Shown one piece after another: positions 20,333-29,098 of a stretch of DNA of 64,000 nt. The notes below the pieces were generated by a model that worked only from the letters and a program-made list of their open reading frames with translations, made no database searches and was not told the origin of the DNA. The DNA lies in contig JAABST010000017.1 of assembly GCA_011390275.1 (NCBI GenBank), positions 21,668-85,667 of the forward strand, given 5' to 3'. A program made the translations under genes and the position numbers. The stretch comes from Geitlerinema sp. S16 (GTDB lineage: Bacteria; Cyanobacteriota; Cyanobacteriia; Cyanobacteriales; Geitlerinemataceae). Position 1 is the stretch's first letter; each line of letters begins with the position of its first letter.

Positions 20333-20851
20333 TTATGCAACAGCAGCAGCTGCGCGATCGAAGTAGGTGCCGATTTCCGACATTAGGCTGCTGCAATCAC
20401 CTTTGGTGATGCCGTTGGTGTCGCCAACGATCGCAAGAGCAGCTTCCTTCATTTTGGTGACGCCAACCGCAACCGAAGCGCCGGGGGTTCCCAGAGCAAC
20501 GTAGGTTTCGCGAAGACCATTGAGGCAGCGATCTTCCAGAGCGCTAGCATCGCCGGAGAAGATTGCGTAGGTGACATAGCGCAGGATGATTTCCATGTCG
20601 CGAAGGCAAGCAGCCATGCGACGGCTGGTGTAAGCGTTACCGCCCGGAGCGATCAGTTGAGGTTGATCAGCGAACAGCGAGCGAGCTGCGTTTGCAACGA
20701 TCGCCGAAGAGTTACCGGTGATGCGGTTAACAGCGTCCATGCGCTTGTTGCTTTCAGCAACCATTGCGCTTAGAGCGTCGAGCTGGCTGGAAGCCAGATA
20801 TTCGCCGCGAGCGTCTGCTTGCGAGACGACCTTGGTGAATGCGTCAAACAT
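20333..20851 (-). CDS. cpcB: C-phycocyanin beta subunit
   Basis: The beta subunit of phycocyanin, 172 residues, exactly the family length. It carries two bilin cysteines: Cys82 ([14 protein letters not shown]; CpcS-type lyase) and Cys153 ([10 protein letters not shown]; CpcT-type lyase, not in this window). Asn72 in [10 protein letters not shown] is the residue N-methylated in this family. An AGGAG ribosome site lies nine bases before the ATG (20861-20865). The sequence ([19 protein letters not shown]) clearly separates it from PecB, CpeB and ApcB. It is the first gene of the cpcB-cpcA-cpcE-cpcF cluster. Confidence 0.98.
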   Translation of the reverse strand: MFDAFTKVVSQADARGEYLASSQLDALSAMVAESNKRMDAVNRITGNSSAIVANAARSLFADQPQLIAPGGNAYTSRRMAACLRDMEIILRYVTYAIFSGDASALEDRCLNGLRETYVALGTPGASVAVGVTKMKEAALAIVGDTNGITKGDCSSLMSEIGTYFDRAAAAVA

Positions 20852-21573
20852 GAAATTAATCTCCTAGTTAATATTCCAGACAAGCTGGACTAGATTTTGA
20901 AATCAGCCCTAATCGTGAAGCAGGACTGAAAATTTAGCTTTAATGACGATCATTCGGGGTCTTTCTCCCCGATCTGAAGCATTCTCAAAACTCTCTGCTT
21001 GAGATTGAGTTATGTCCGCGTAGGCGGTCAATCTCGAACAAACCTGAGAATAATCTCAGTTCATTATGAGAGGAATGAGAATTGGTAGTAGTCTAGCTCC
21101 TACCGGTCATTCATGCCCTTCAGGTAAAATTTATACAACGCCCTCGATCTTTTTAGGGTTACATTTTGTTAACTCAGATACAGACTTGCGATCGAAGCCG
21201 AATCGGAGCTGAATCGTCATTGACTCTGAACGCATGAATTCCGTGCCGTCTAGGGCGTTGTATTTGATAACGGGCTGGGCTGCTACTGCTTCGGTTTTAT
21301 GGCGCGATGACGGCGTGATCGTCGGCTTCTTTACGATCGCGGCTGATCTGGTAAAGCGTGAAGCAAGTGATTATTCTTGGTTAAATGGGTTAGACGCTGG
21401 GTTAAAAGCGGGATGAGAATCCGTGAATTTCGCTTTAGCAGCGAAATTATGATCATTTCGTGATGATCGATCGAACTTCGCGATCGTTTGCATTGAATGA
21501 CTAAACGAAAAGATAAACTGACAAGCTGAAGGACACACCGCTGACGGATAGAGCGTTCGGAGAGATACCCCCC
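20852..21573. other. Phycocyanin upstream region and long leader
   Basis: This 722-base gap separates cpcB (minus) from the serine hydrolase gene (plus). On the minus strand it holds a small GC hairpin (about 20954-20970, CGGGG/CCCCG), several runs that can pair (TGAGATT-type repeats at 21000-21085) and a TATAAA box at 21130-21135. This fits the long structured leaders typical of cpc operons. A 60-codon open frame at 21234-21416 lacks any recognisable homology and is not called. Confidence 0.5.
21130..21135 (-). promoter_or_regulatory. Candidate -10 box for cpcB
   Basis: TATAAA on the minus strand, about 280 bases before cpcB. No good -35 hexamer is spaced correctly, so the call is weak. A start near here would give a leader of about 270 bases. 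Confidence 0.3.
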
Positions 21574-23298
21574 ATGCCTAAATCGAATAATCCCCCTCGC
21601 CGATTGAATCCGTTAGCGTCTTCTCCGCAGGATGTGAGCTGGCAACGGCGACAGTGGCGGCGCTACCTAGACACAACGATCGATTCGATCGCCAAGCGTC
21701 TAACGCCCCCAGAACATACCTCTCGGCCACAACCCCCGGCTCCATCGCAGACGCCCAACCGTGGTGGCGCATCTCCCAGCTTGCCCAATGTCGGCGCACC
21801 GGCGGTCACGCCAGCCTTCCACACAAACCCAACGTCTCGCGCCAACTCAACGCCATTAACATCACCGTTTCACTACGGAAGCGATAGCTTTCCATCGATT
21901 CCGAACCCGAACCCGAGCCCGAACCCGACCTCTGAATCGGCGGCTTCCTTCCCCTCTTCTTTTCCCATAGCGCAGGAAACCAGCGCCGAAACGATCGCCA
22001 GACTCACCCCCCGCAGCAGTTTGTTTGATCGCAGCATTGCCGAGCGCCGCCGTCAGCGACACGATCGCACTGCCCCGCGACCGCTCAATGCCTCCCCGCC
22101 ACCTCGTAAGCCCGCCCTGCGCAAGAGCCGCCCGACAGCCTCGCCCCAGCGCACTCCTCCGCTCCAAAACGTGACGCCGTTACGTCGCCCGGTTGCCGTG
22201 CCAAGCAGCGGCACGCGAATGCAGGCTCGATCGCGGAGACGTACGCCTCTCCATCCGTTGATGTATGGCGTCCGCTTAGTGATTGTCGGGGTTGGCCTGA
22301 GTGCGATCGCGGGGACGATGTTATCGGTGGTGTCGCCGACTTCGGAGGACACGTCCAACCCCGCGAGTGTTGGCACTCCAGAAGCGATCGACACGTTGGA
22401 TGTTGAAGCGTTGCCGGTGTCATTCCAGCGTACCCAGTCGATCGCCAGCCTCAGCGCCCAGATGCAAGAACTGGCCGCGCGGTATCCGGATTTTCTCGTG
22501 GGTGTGTCCCTTGTGGATGTGGATACGGGCGCATTTGTCGATCTCAATGGCGATCAGGCACTCGCGGCAGCCAGTACGATCAAGTTGCCGATCCTCGTGG
22601 CGTTTTTCCAAGCCGTCGATCGCGGTGAAGTTCGTCTCGATGAAATGCTGACGCTAAAGGCGGAGCAGGTTGCAGAAGGTTCCGGCACGATGCAGTTTGA
22701 TGCGCCCGGAACGCAATACTCGGCGCTGGAGGTGATTACCCAGATGATCGTCATCAGTGACAACACCGCAACGAATATTATCCTGGATCGCCTCGGTGGC
22801 CAGTCGGCGCTCAATGCCCAATTTCAAAGCTGGGGGATGGCTCACACTGTGCTTAACGCGCCGCTGCCAGACCTTCAAGGCACGAATACCATTTCGCCCG
22901 ACGACCTCACCCATCTGCTCGCGTCGATTGATCGCGGTGAGTTGGTCTCGTTGCGTAGTCGCGATCGCCTGCTCGATATCCTCGAAGCGACGCAAAACGA
23001 TAGTTTGTTGCCCCAAGCGCTGGGAGACGGTGCAACGATCGCCCACAAAACCGGCAACATCAAGCACAGTCTGGGTGACAGCGGTTTGATCGATCTACCG
23101 AACGGTAAACGTTACGTGCTGTCGGCGATCGTCAAGCGTCCGGCGGAAGACGATCGCGCTGCCGAAATTGTGCGTCAAGTGTCGCAGTTGGCGCAGGATT
23201 ATTTCTCGGGTTCGGGTAACGTTGTGACCCCGACGGGTAATCCGGATTTGCCGGAAACTCAGCAAGCGCGTCGTTCACTGGATCGTCCGGCGCAATAG
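21574..23298 (+). CDS. Membrane-anchored serine hydrolase, class A beta-lactamase fold
   Basis: The C-terminal 290 residues have all three penicillin-recognising motifs: STIK (Ser334, SxxK), SDN (395-397) and KTG (492-494). The E166 loop of true class A enzymes is not evident to me. A single membrane helix (LVIVGVGLSAIAGTMLSVV, about residues 235-253) precedes it. The first 230 residues are a disordered, Pro/Ser/Arg-rich cytoplasmic region with repeats such as NPNPSPNP. A periplasmic peptidoglycan-related DD-peptidase or beta-lactamase-like role is inferred. Such multi-part proteins are common in cyanobacteria, where resistance is seldom their proven function. It is divergent from cpcB. Confidence 0.82.
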   Translation: MPKSNNPPRRLNPLASSPQDVSWQRRQWRRYLDTTIDSIAKRLTPPEHTSRPQPPAPSQTPNRGGASPSLPNVGAPAVTPAFHTNPTSRANSTPLTSPFHYGSDSFPSIPNPNPSPNPTSESAASFPSSFPIAQETSAETIARLTPRSSLFDRSIAERRRQRHDRTAPRPLNASPPPRKPALRKSRPTASPQRTPPLQNVTPLRRPVAVPSSGTRMQARSRRRTPLHPLMYGVRLVIVGVGLSAIAGTMLSVVSPTSEDTSNPASVGTPEAIDTLDVEALPVSFQRTQSIASLSAQMQELAARYPDFLVGVSLVDVDTGAFVDLNGDQALAAASTIKLPILVAFFQAVDRGEVRLDEMLTLKAEQVAEGSGTMQFDAPGTQYSALEVITQMIVISDNTATNIILDRLGGQSALNAQFQSWGMAHTVLNAPLPDLQGTNTISPDDLTHLLASIDRGELVSLRSRDRLLDILEATQNDSLLPQALGDGATIAHKTGNIKHSLGDSGLIDLPNGKRYVLSAIVKRPAEDDRAAEIVRQVSQLAQDYFSGSGNVVTPTGNPDLPETQQARRSLDRPAQ

Positions 23299-23434
23299 GC
23301 GATATCCCACGTATCATCGGATTCCGGGCATGGTGTCGCGGCATGGCTCCTCATGGTTGTTGAGCTAAACCTGATCCAAGCCAGATACAAGCCAGTCCAG
23401 ACCTGAACTTTCCTGAGCTAAACGCATCCCTGAG

Positions 23435-24322
23435 ATGGCCGAACTTCGCCGAATTACGCTGACTGCCGATCGCCGTGAGGGTAACCGATTTCGGTTGACG
23501 GATGAGGCGCGGCATTATTTACAGCGTGTGCTGCGTTTGGGGGTGGGCGATCGCTGTATCGTGGCGGACGGTGGCGGCCAGATGTGGGAAGTGGAGTTAG
23601 TGAGTGCGGTGGCGGGACAGGATGGCGATCGCGGTGACTTGGGGGCGCGAATTATCGCGGAGTTGAGTGGCAGAAGCACAGCGACGATAGGGTCAGAAGG
23701 ATCAGGATTACCTGAATTACCGAAATCGCCAGAATTAAGCGTGCCGCTGGTGTTGGTGGCCGCAGTTCCAAAAGGAAATGGCTTGGATGAGGTGGTGCGC
23801 CAGGTGACGGAGCTAGGAGTTGCGTCGATCGTGCCGGTCACGAGCGATCGTACGGTACTCGATCCCAGCCCTAAGCGCGTCGATCGCTGGCGACGGATCG
23901 CCACCGAAGCGTTTGAGCAATGTGAACGCTCGATCGTGCCGCACGTGTTGACCCCGCAGCGGTTTGATCAGTGGCTCAAAACGCAGCCGATCCACACCGA
24001 TGATCGCCCGTTTCCCTGGATGATGGAGGCTCCTCGCCTAATCAAGGCGATCGCGGTGGCACGCAGCGATGCGCCATCTTTGCGACCGTGGATCATGACC
24101 TTCGGGAAGTCCGCCGAGTCTATGAACCTCGAAACAACTCGACCCAGTGGCATCATCATCGCGATCGGGCCAGAAGGGGGATGGACGCCGCGTGAGCGTG
24201 CCTTGGCGATCAAGGCTGGATTTAGCGAAATTTCGCTGGGACGCCGTGTTTTGCGAGCTGTGACGGCGAGTGTTGCGGCGGTGGCGATCGGAGCGGACGC
24301 GATCGAACAGCGCCAGTCCTAG
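23435..24322 (+). CDS. rsmE: 16S rRNA (uracil(1498)-N(3))-methyltransferase RsmE
   Basis: It methylates U1498 of 16S rRNA in the assembled small subunit. The protein (295 residues) has an N-terminal PUA-like domain (YLQRVLRLGVGDRCIVADG) and a C-terminal SPOUT knot: AAVPKGNGLDEVVRQVTELG, RWRRIATEAFEQCERSIVP, IAIGPEGGWTPRE (about residue 245) and ISLGRRVLRAVTA. A low-complexity insertion (about residues 82-103, EGSGLPELPKSPELS) separates the two domains and makes the protein longer than the usual 240-250. The stop codon TAG (24320-24322) is formed by the left end of the palindromic element between this gene and the next. Confidence 0.93.
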   Translation: MAELRRITLTADRREGNRFRLTDEARHYLQRVLRLGVGDRCIVADGGGQMWEVELVSAVAGQDGDRGDLGARIIAELSGRSTATIGSEGSGLPELPKSPELSVPLVLVAAVPKGNGLDEVVRQVTELGVASIVPVTSDRTVLDPSPKRVDRWRRIATEAFEQCERSIVPHVLTPQRFDQWLKTQPIHTDDRPFPWMMEAPRLIKAIAVARSDAPSLRPWIMTFGKSAESMNLETTRPSGIIIAIGPEGGWTPRERALAIKAGFSEISLGRRVLRAVTASVAAVAIGADAIEQRQS

Positions 24323-24376
24323 GGGCTGTCATCAATTAAATTTCTAGCGCTTACCCAGTCAGGGTTACAGCCCCTA
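24320..24376. mobile_element. 57-bp MITE-like palindromic element, copy 1
   Basis: It has perfect 10-base terminal inverted repeats (TAGGGGCTGT ... ACAGCCCCTA) and an inner ACCC/GGGT hairpin. A second 57-base copy, reversed, lies at 47444-47500 and matches at 54 of 57 positions by hand alignment. It fills the whole gap between two convergent genes, and each end provides the TAG stop of one gene. No transposase is encoded. It probably also serves as a bidirectional terminator. Confidence 0.85.
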
Positions 24377-25552
24377 ACGCATCAGACGGCGCGAAATGGC
24401 ATCTACGGTCGATGATGCGTTGGGGGGTGGATTGCCCGAATGGTCTGACCTGGCTGGATTCGTGGTGTCTGTGGTGTCTCGATCGCGTTGCTCCTGCTCG
24501 GAGGTAGGAACATGCGACAGTTCTTCCATTTCCGTTTCGAGCTGATCGAGGAGATGTTCGAGCTGCGGCAAAAAGGTGAGGGGATGCCCGGATCGGGGGG
24601 CGCGATGTAGATACGCAGAACGAATTTTTCGCACGAGAAACTTGAGCAGTTTGGCCGAACTCATGGCGGCCTGACTCCATTCCTCTAGCTTTTTCTCCTG
24701 ATAAAACTCCATGGCTTTGCCGCGTAAGACTTGCAGCGTCGCCTCTTCACCATAATTTCCCGGCATCACGCGCAGTCGTAGCAAGACGCGCTCATCCCGA
24801 TAAATAAACTCGCGGTCGCTTTCGCGCTGATCCTTGATTTGAGCTGAAGCTTCCGTGACAGGAACAGCATCTAACTCCATAAATTGCTTGAGCTGAACGA
24901 GCGTTTCTTGAAATAGGTCGAGCGGAAGCGCATCCAGAACCGATTGTCGGATTCCATCCTGGCTGTAGACGATCGATCCTTGTTTTTCTCGACGCTCGAA
25001 AAAGAGCCGACCAATACCGCTCGATAAAACTTGGGCAAGCAAAGCCAGCAGCAGCCGATCGGGCGGCAACATCACCAGCATTGACACCGGCAGATGGGGC
25101 GGTTCGGGCTGAATTTCAAAGAGCTTGAGGTCGTCGTCTGAGTCTGATGTATAGGACGTATGAGGATCGGACTCGGGCTGTGCCTCGCTGCTGGCGATCG
25201 GCTCTGGGTGACTCGTGTCTGTGGCTCGATCGTCGGTCTCATCGCGTACGGATTTAAGCCAGTTAAGCGACGGCGGCGTATAGCCCACTTCGCTTTGACG
25301 CTGACTGGCGCGATTGAGATAGGACGACATCACAAACTGATGCGCATCCACAGAAATCGCCTTGGCCACCACAATGCGGCCAACATGGTTAAACAGCTTA
25401 TTGAGATATTCAAGCGCAGTGAGATCGTCGGGTTCGACCATACCGAGGTGAACGCGATCGGGTGTCACTTTTAGCGGAATGACCCGATAGTATAGGCAAA
25501 CCTCGAACGGCAAGACGCTATCGATCAGTTCAAGAATCCGATCGGAGTCCAT
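24374..25552 (-). CDS. GspE/PilB N-terminal-domain protein lacking the ATPase core
   Basis: The first 85 residues match the second half of the MshEN/T2SSE_N domain that opens type II secretion and type IV pilus ATPases (LYYRVIPLKVTPDRVHLGMV, DDLTALEYLNKL). Residues about 155-270 resemble the N2 region before the Walker A motif (LPVSMLVMLPPDRLLLALL, LRVMPGNYGEEATLQVLRG). There is no Walker A, Walker B or zinc motif. An acidic linker (about 95-150) and a charged helical tail finish the 392 residues. It may bind a cyclic dinucleotide or regulate a pilus motor; both are inferences from the family. Its TAG stop (24374-24376) comes from the palindromic element. Confidence 0.65.
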   Translation of the reverse strand: MDSDRILELIDSVLPFEVCLYYRVIPLKVTPDRVHLGMVEPDDLTALEYLNKLFNHVGRIVVAKAISVDAHQFVMSSYLNRASQRQSEVGYTPPSLNWLKSVRDETDDRATDTSHPEPIASSEAQPESDPHTSYTSDSDDDLKLFEIQPEPPHLPVSMLVMLPPDRLLLALLAQVLSSGIGRLFFERREKQGSIVYSQDGIRQSVLDALPLDLFQETLVQLKQFMELDAVPVTEASAQIKDQRESDREFIYRDERVLLRLRVMPGNYGEEATLQVLRGKAMEFYQEKKLEEWSQAAMSSAKLLKFLVRKIRSAYLHRAPRSGHPLTFLPQLEHLLDQLETEMEELSHVPTSEQEQRDRDTTDTTNPARSDHSGNPPPNASSTVDAISRRLMR

Positions 25553-25918
25553 GACAGCTACTCATTGAGTCATCGAGGGAGAAGGGGTCAGGCTCGTTCC
25601 ATCGGTTGATTGTCGTTTTATTACTATGCATAGAGCAAGCATCCGCAAAGTCGATCACGTTTTGCGATTAAGAATAGAAATAGAAATCTATAGATGCTTT
25701 GAGCTTGATGGTCTTTCTCTAAGCCCGAGTCCTTCTAGTCTAGCGGTTGAAGGGATACCTCGGTGGCTAGTGTCTCATTCGCTTTGCTGGAAATTCAAGC
25801 CTGTTCAGGTAGAAAATGTGAGGCTTAGGTGTATGCGATCGTGCGATCGCATCGGTGTGAGGATGGGTGTGAAGATGGGCGTGGGATGGGTGTGAGATCC
25901 CGTCGCAGCTTGTTTGAG
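25553..25918. other. Intergenic region with 11-12-bp tandem repeats
   Basis: No gene is supported in this 366-base gap. Its right part (25854-25898) has four degenerate 11-12-base units of the form GGGTGTGAGAT. Promoters for the PilB-like gene would lie near 25560-25650 on the minus strand. Confidence 0.45.
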
Positions 25919-27067
25919 TTAGGAAGCGGCAAGGCTGGAACTGTTGCGAATTTTTTGAGCTAGCAGATAGAGTTTGCTCCAGTCGAGAACAATTTGGGTG
26001 GTTTTTAAGGCAAATTCTTCGGCGATCGATTCGGGCGTTCGACCCGCTTGCAAGCGATGCAAGACATCGCGTTGATGATTGTCCAGAGTGCTATAAAACT
26101 GCGTCCATTCCTCTAGGGTGAGACCAAGGCGGTGTTCTTTGAGGGAAATTTTGAGCCAGCTTGAGACGAGTTCTGGGGCTTGTTTCAGGGCAAAAACGCG
26201 GATGGCGTGGTAGCTAATTTTTTCGCGTAAACGGTAAATTTGAGCGATCGGGACATCGAGCTGGGTGGCGATTTCGTCCTGGGTGTAGCCCTTGAGGTAT
26301 AGCTCAACCCAGTTGGATGCCAATTCGCTGACATTTTCGGCTAGATAAGCGCGAAAGTTACGTTCGACGGCCTGACGCAGCATTTGAATTTCGGCAAATT
26401 CGCGATCGTGTTCGTAGGCATCAAGGGTTTGCGTGTCGATCAAGTTAACGTCATCGTCGTTCTCGGAGCCGATGGAGACCTCGGCGGAGACCAAACGGAT
26501 GTTGTTACTGGACGGCACTTGGGTGACGCCGCCGCGCTGCGATCGCCGCAGATAGTTGACGAAGCGATAGACCAGTAGCGGCTGATTGCGAATCGGGCGT
26601 AGACAATATTCTTCAACGCTGGCGACGATCAGCAGGTTCCGCAGGCGTCGATCGTCTGTACATTTCGCAATCCAGGTAATCTGGCGCTGGAGATAGCGAT
26701 CGCTGTGGAGCATTTCCTGGACGATTTCCTGCACAACATCGAGCGTACTGCGATGGCGATCGCGACTCAGGGCAACCCAGGTGCGGATTTTATTGCGCAA
26801 CAGCACGAGATTACTGAGACGACGAATCAGGCGGCGATAGGCAGCATCTGGGCTGACGTTGAGGTAGCGTTGTTTCAGAATGCTGTAGCAAAATTCGTGG
26901 GATTTACGCGTGATCGCCTGTCGAGCCTCGTCCATTCGGTCAATATTTTCCGGATGATCGCCGACTAACCACCGGGCGATCGCCGCGTGCCAGGGGTCGG
27001 GAAGTCGGGACTGTTCTCGCTCCAATCGCGTTTGCCACTCAGCAATCCAGGCTTGCGCGGTCTCCAT
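25919..27067 (-). CDS. HetZ-related protein 2 (cyanobacterial regulator-like)
   Basis: A 382-residue soluble protein widespread in cyanobacteria and distantly related to HetZ, an early regulator of heterocyst development. Recognisable stretches are LRNKIRTWVALSRDRHRST, YCLRPIRNQPLLVYRFVNYL and SQRGGVTQVP. Near the C-terminus are two helix-turn-helix-like segments, one of them LKGYTQDEIATQLDVPIAQI and then YRLREKISYHAIRVFALKQ (about residues 270-305), and another around GRTPESIAEEFALKTTQIV. DNA binding like a sigma-factor region 4 is inferred. The paralogue occurs in strains that do not form heterocysts, so it is not evidence of differentiation here. Confidence 0.68.
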   Translation of the reverse strand: METAQAWIAEWQTRLEREQSRLPDPWHAAIARWLVGDHPENIDRMDEARQAITRKSHEFCYSILKQRYLNVSPDAAYRRLIRRLSNLVLLRNKIRTWVALSRDRHRSTLDVVQEIVQEMLHSDRYLQRQITWIAKCTDDRRLRNLLIVASVEEYCLRPIRNQPLLVYRFVNYLRRSQRGGVTQVPSSNNIRLVSAEVSIGSENDDDVNLIDTQTLDAYEHDREFAEIQMLRQAVERNFRAYLAENVSELASNWVELYLKGYTQDEIATQLDVPIAQIYRLREKISYHAIRVFALKQAPELVSSWLKISLKEHRLGLTLEEWTQFYSTLDNHQRDVLHRLQAGRTPESIAEEFALKTTQIVLDWSKLYLLAQKIRNSSSLAAS

Positions 27068-27158
27068 GCTCCTTCCGTTCCTTAAAAACTAAGCTCGATG
27101 TACGTTCAGGTTCGATTGGGACGCTTTCCCTTGTGTAATTGTAGGAGGCGACCCCGAT

Positions 27159-27974
27159 CTAATGCGATAGGCGGCGGATTTCCGGTGGCAATTCCTCGGG
27201 TGAGATCTGCGCCTGATGCTCACAGCGAAGGTTTTTAGCGTCCTGATCGCGCCACTGTGACCAATCGACCTGGGCAAGATTGGTGAGGCGATCGCAGTGA
27301 ATCGGCAAGATCGGCGCAACGATCGACTCAGCCGTTATACGCATGAGGTCTAATACGGTTTTACGGCGTGATTCCTGGTTAGCCGGAACGCCAATTTCCG
27401 GAGCCGCATCGAACTCCACCCAGATTCCCCGTGCTCCCAGTGCAATTTGTGCCATCCACTTGGCTCGCGGATAGTGAGTTTCGGACGTGGTGAGCTTGAC
27501 GTGTCGCGCGTTCCAGCTTGCCAGGATCGGCACACTGTAAACAAAATTCCCAAACGTGGAATCGGCGCATTCTTCCACCCAAACGCGATCGAGATTCACC
27601 CCCGCGCGGTTGAAAATCGCCCAAAGACAGGGCAGTTTCGATCCGGTGGAAATCAAAATCGGTATGTCTGCTTTTGTTGACGTAGGGGGCTGCGATCTCA
27701 GATCTAGTCCTGTGTCCGATCGCGTGTCCGATTCCGCCTCAGACCGCATCAGATCGGCGGCTTGGTCTGCAACATACACCTCCCGCTTAATGCTGCCGCC
27801 CAATACAAACCAAGCATCCACCGGTAGCCGCGCCGCCATCACCAGCGAGACCGTGCGCCAGGTAAACACGATCGCGATCGCGCTGACCAACACCAGCAGC
27901 GATCGGCGGATCAGCTTATGCCGCCAGATTCGCGAGAGTTTCCCCATGGGCTGCGTTGTCTCCGGTTTGATCAC
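27159..27974 (-). CDS. YdcF family membrane protein (DUF218)
   Basis: An N-terminal membrane anchor (SLLVLVSAIAIVFTWRTVSLV, about residues 25-45) precedes a DUF218/YdcF domain: DAWFVLGGSIKREVY, ILISTGSKLPCLWAIF, the ECADSTFGNFVYS stretch and VKLTTSETHYPRAKWMAQIA. The family folds like a Rossmann enzyme and in Escherichia coli binds S-adenosylmethionine; its substrate is unknown. A Ser/Asp/Thr repeat (ESDTRSDTG, about residues 79-87) interrupts the domain. A Met at residue 10 (MGKLSRIW) may be the real start. A TPR protein gene lies 95 bases upstream on the same strand. Confidence 0.8.
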   Translation of the reverse strand: MIKPETTQPMGKLSRIWRHKLIRRSLLVLVSAIAIVFTWRTVSLVMAARLPVDAWFVLGGSIKREVYVADQAADLMRSEAESDTRSDTGLDLRSQPPTSTKADIPILISTGSKLPCLWAIFNRAGVNLDRVWVEECADSTFGNFVYSVPILASWNARHVKLTTSETHYPRAKWMAQIALGARGIWVEFDAAPEIGVPANQESRRKTVLDLMRITAESIVAPILPIHCDRLTNLAQVDWSQWRDQDAKNLRCEHQAQISPEELPPEIRRLSH

Positions 27975-28069
27975 TTGTCTATCATCTCCAGCATTCGATA
28001 CCTATCGTCTTAGCCCATTAGCCCACGATTAGCCTACTTTCCCGTCAACGCTTCCAAGCTTTCCAAACC

Positions 28070-28852
28070 TCACAAACCGGGCGGCGGCGCAAAGCCGATC
28101 GAACCGTCCTCGCGTTTCACCTGCCGCGCCCCGAGCGATCGCAATTCCGTCGCGGCTCGATCGCGCACCACCGAATCGACCGCATTGTTATACACATCGC
28201 TCCAGCCGATATAACGCGCCTGCACGCTGTCTGGATTTGCCTGAAGGTAGGCGATCGTTTGCTCTAAACCGGGTCGATAATCCGCAAAGGGGGTTCCATC
28301 GACCCAAGCTGCTGCCTGCTGATAGGCCGCGATCGCGCCGGGAATATCACCGATCAAGAGAAATAGATCGAGTGCCTTAAACTTCGGCACGATAAATGCA
28401 TTGGGATGGATTTCGGGTGAGAGGGCTGCCACCCCGCGATCGAACAGCGTCACAGCACGTTCTGGCTGACCCTGGTAGTACGACACACCGGGCGAGACAA
28501 AGAGATAGACAAACAAAAAGCGCGGGTCGAGTTCTGTGACGCGATCAAGATAGTCCGCCGCCAGCCCATAACCCGAGACGGCACGCGCCTCGTCATCGCC
28601 GAAATATTGCAGATAATCCAAAAATGTCCAGTCGGCGACGAGGGCTTCAAAACCCAGGGTAGGCGAATTGCGTAGGGTGGTCAGCCGCGTGGCTTCGGTT
28701 TGGGCCGCGAGTTCATAGTTGGGGGTTTGATTGAGCCGATCGAGCTGCTGAAGCTGTAGACCCAGAACGCCGCCACAGGCCGCGAGACCAATGACGAGAT
28801 TGGTGAGGGTGCGATAGCCGAAAGAAAGGCTGAAAGAAAGTACGTGCGCCAT
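28070..28852 (-). CDS. Conserved cyanobacterial TPR-like membrane-anchored protein
   Basis: The 260 residues begin with a hydrophobic anchor (LVIGLAACGGVLGLQL, about 18-33), followed by TPR-like helices: LAADYLDRVTELDPRFLFVY, PERAVTLFDRGVAALSP and IPGAIAAYQQAAAWVDGT. The segment LGFEALVADWTFLDYLQYFG resembles cyanobacterial proteins of unknown function. The body probably faces the periplasm or lumen. The neighbours, YdcF downstream and a 32-residue membrane microprotein upstream, share its strand and may form a transcript. No catalytic residues are seen. Confidence 0.62.
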   Translation of the reverse strand: MAHVLSFSLSFGYRTLTNLVIGLAACGGVLGLQLQQLDRLNQTPNYELAAQTEATRLTTLRNSPTLGFEALVADWTFLDYLQYFGDDEARAVSGYGLAADYLDRVTELDPRFLFVYLFVSPGVSYYQGQPERAVTLFDRGVAALSPEIHPNAFIVPKFKALDLFLLIGDIPGAIAAYQQAAAWVDGTPFADYRPGLEQTIAYLQANPDSVQARYIGWSDVYNNAVDSVVRDRAATELRSLGARQVKREDGSIGFAPPPGL

Positions 28853-28927
28853 ACCGAATGAATCCAGAGAAAAGAGAACGGCGAGCCAAGGAGGAGGTTA
28901 AGGACTAACGCAAAATATTCAGACCCG

Positions 28928-29026
28928 TTAGGAGCGATCGGCGAGCAAGACCCGATACATCACAAAAAAGGTCACGCCCAAATAGCCAAACACCGCCACC
29001 CAATCCAAAATCTCGCTGGTAGACAT
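28928..29026 (-). CDS. Putative 32-residue single-span membrane microprotein
   Basis: An ATG-started frame encodes 32 residues, starting MSTSEILDWVAVFGYLG, with one hydrophobic helix (about residues 8-28, WVAVFGYLG then VTFFVMYRVLLA) and a charged C-terminus (DRS). A purine-rich ribosome site (AAGGAAAAGTAGGGG) lies directly upstream. Size and layout resemble the small subunits of thylakoid complexes such as PetL, PetN, NdhP or NdhQ, but I cannot match it to one. It sits between the TPR gene (same strand, 75 bases) and divergent larB. Confidence 0.5.
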   Translation of the reverse strand: MSTSEILDWVAVFGYLGVTFFVMYRVLLADRS

Positions 29027-29098
29027 AACCCCTACTTTTCCTTCAATACTTCGGCTGATGCCAGAGAATAACTATCAGCTCCGAAAATTTTAACTTGA

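Noticed and set aside
21234..21416. 60-codon plus-strand frame in the cpcB upstream region
   Set aside because: No recognisable similarity and it lies across the expected cpc promoter and leader; it has one weak hydrophobic stretch only.
25919..27067. Heterocyst formation inferred from the HetZ-related gene
   Set aside because: This paralogue is found in non-differentiating cyanobacteria as well, and no other heterocyst gene is in the window.
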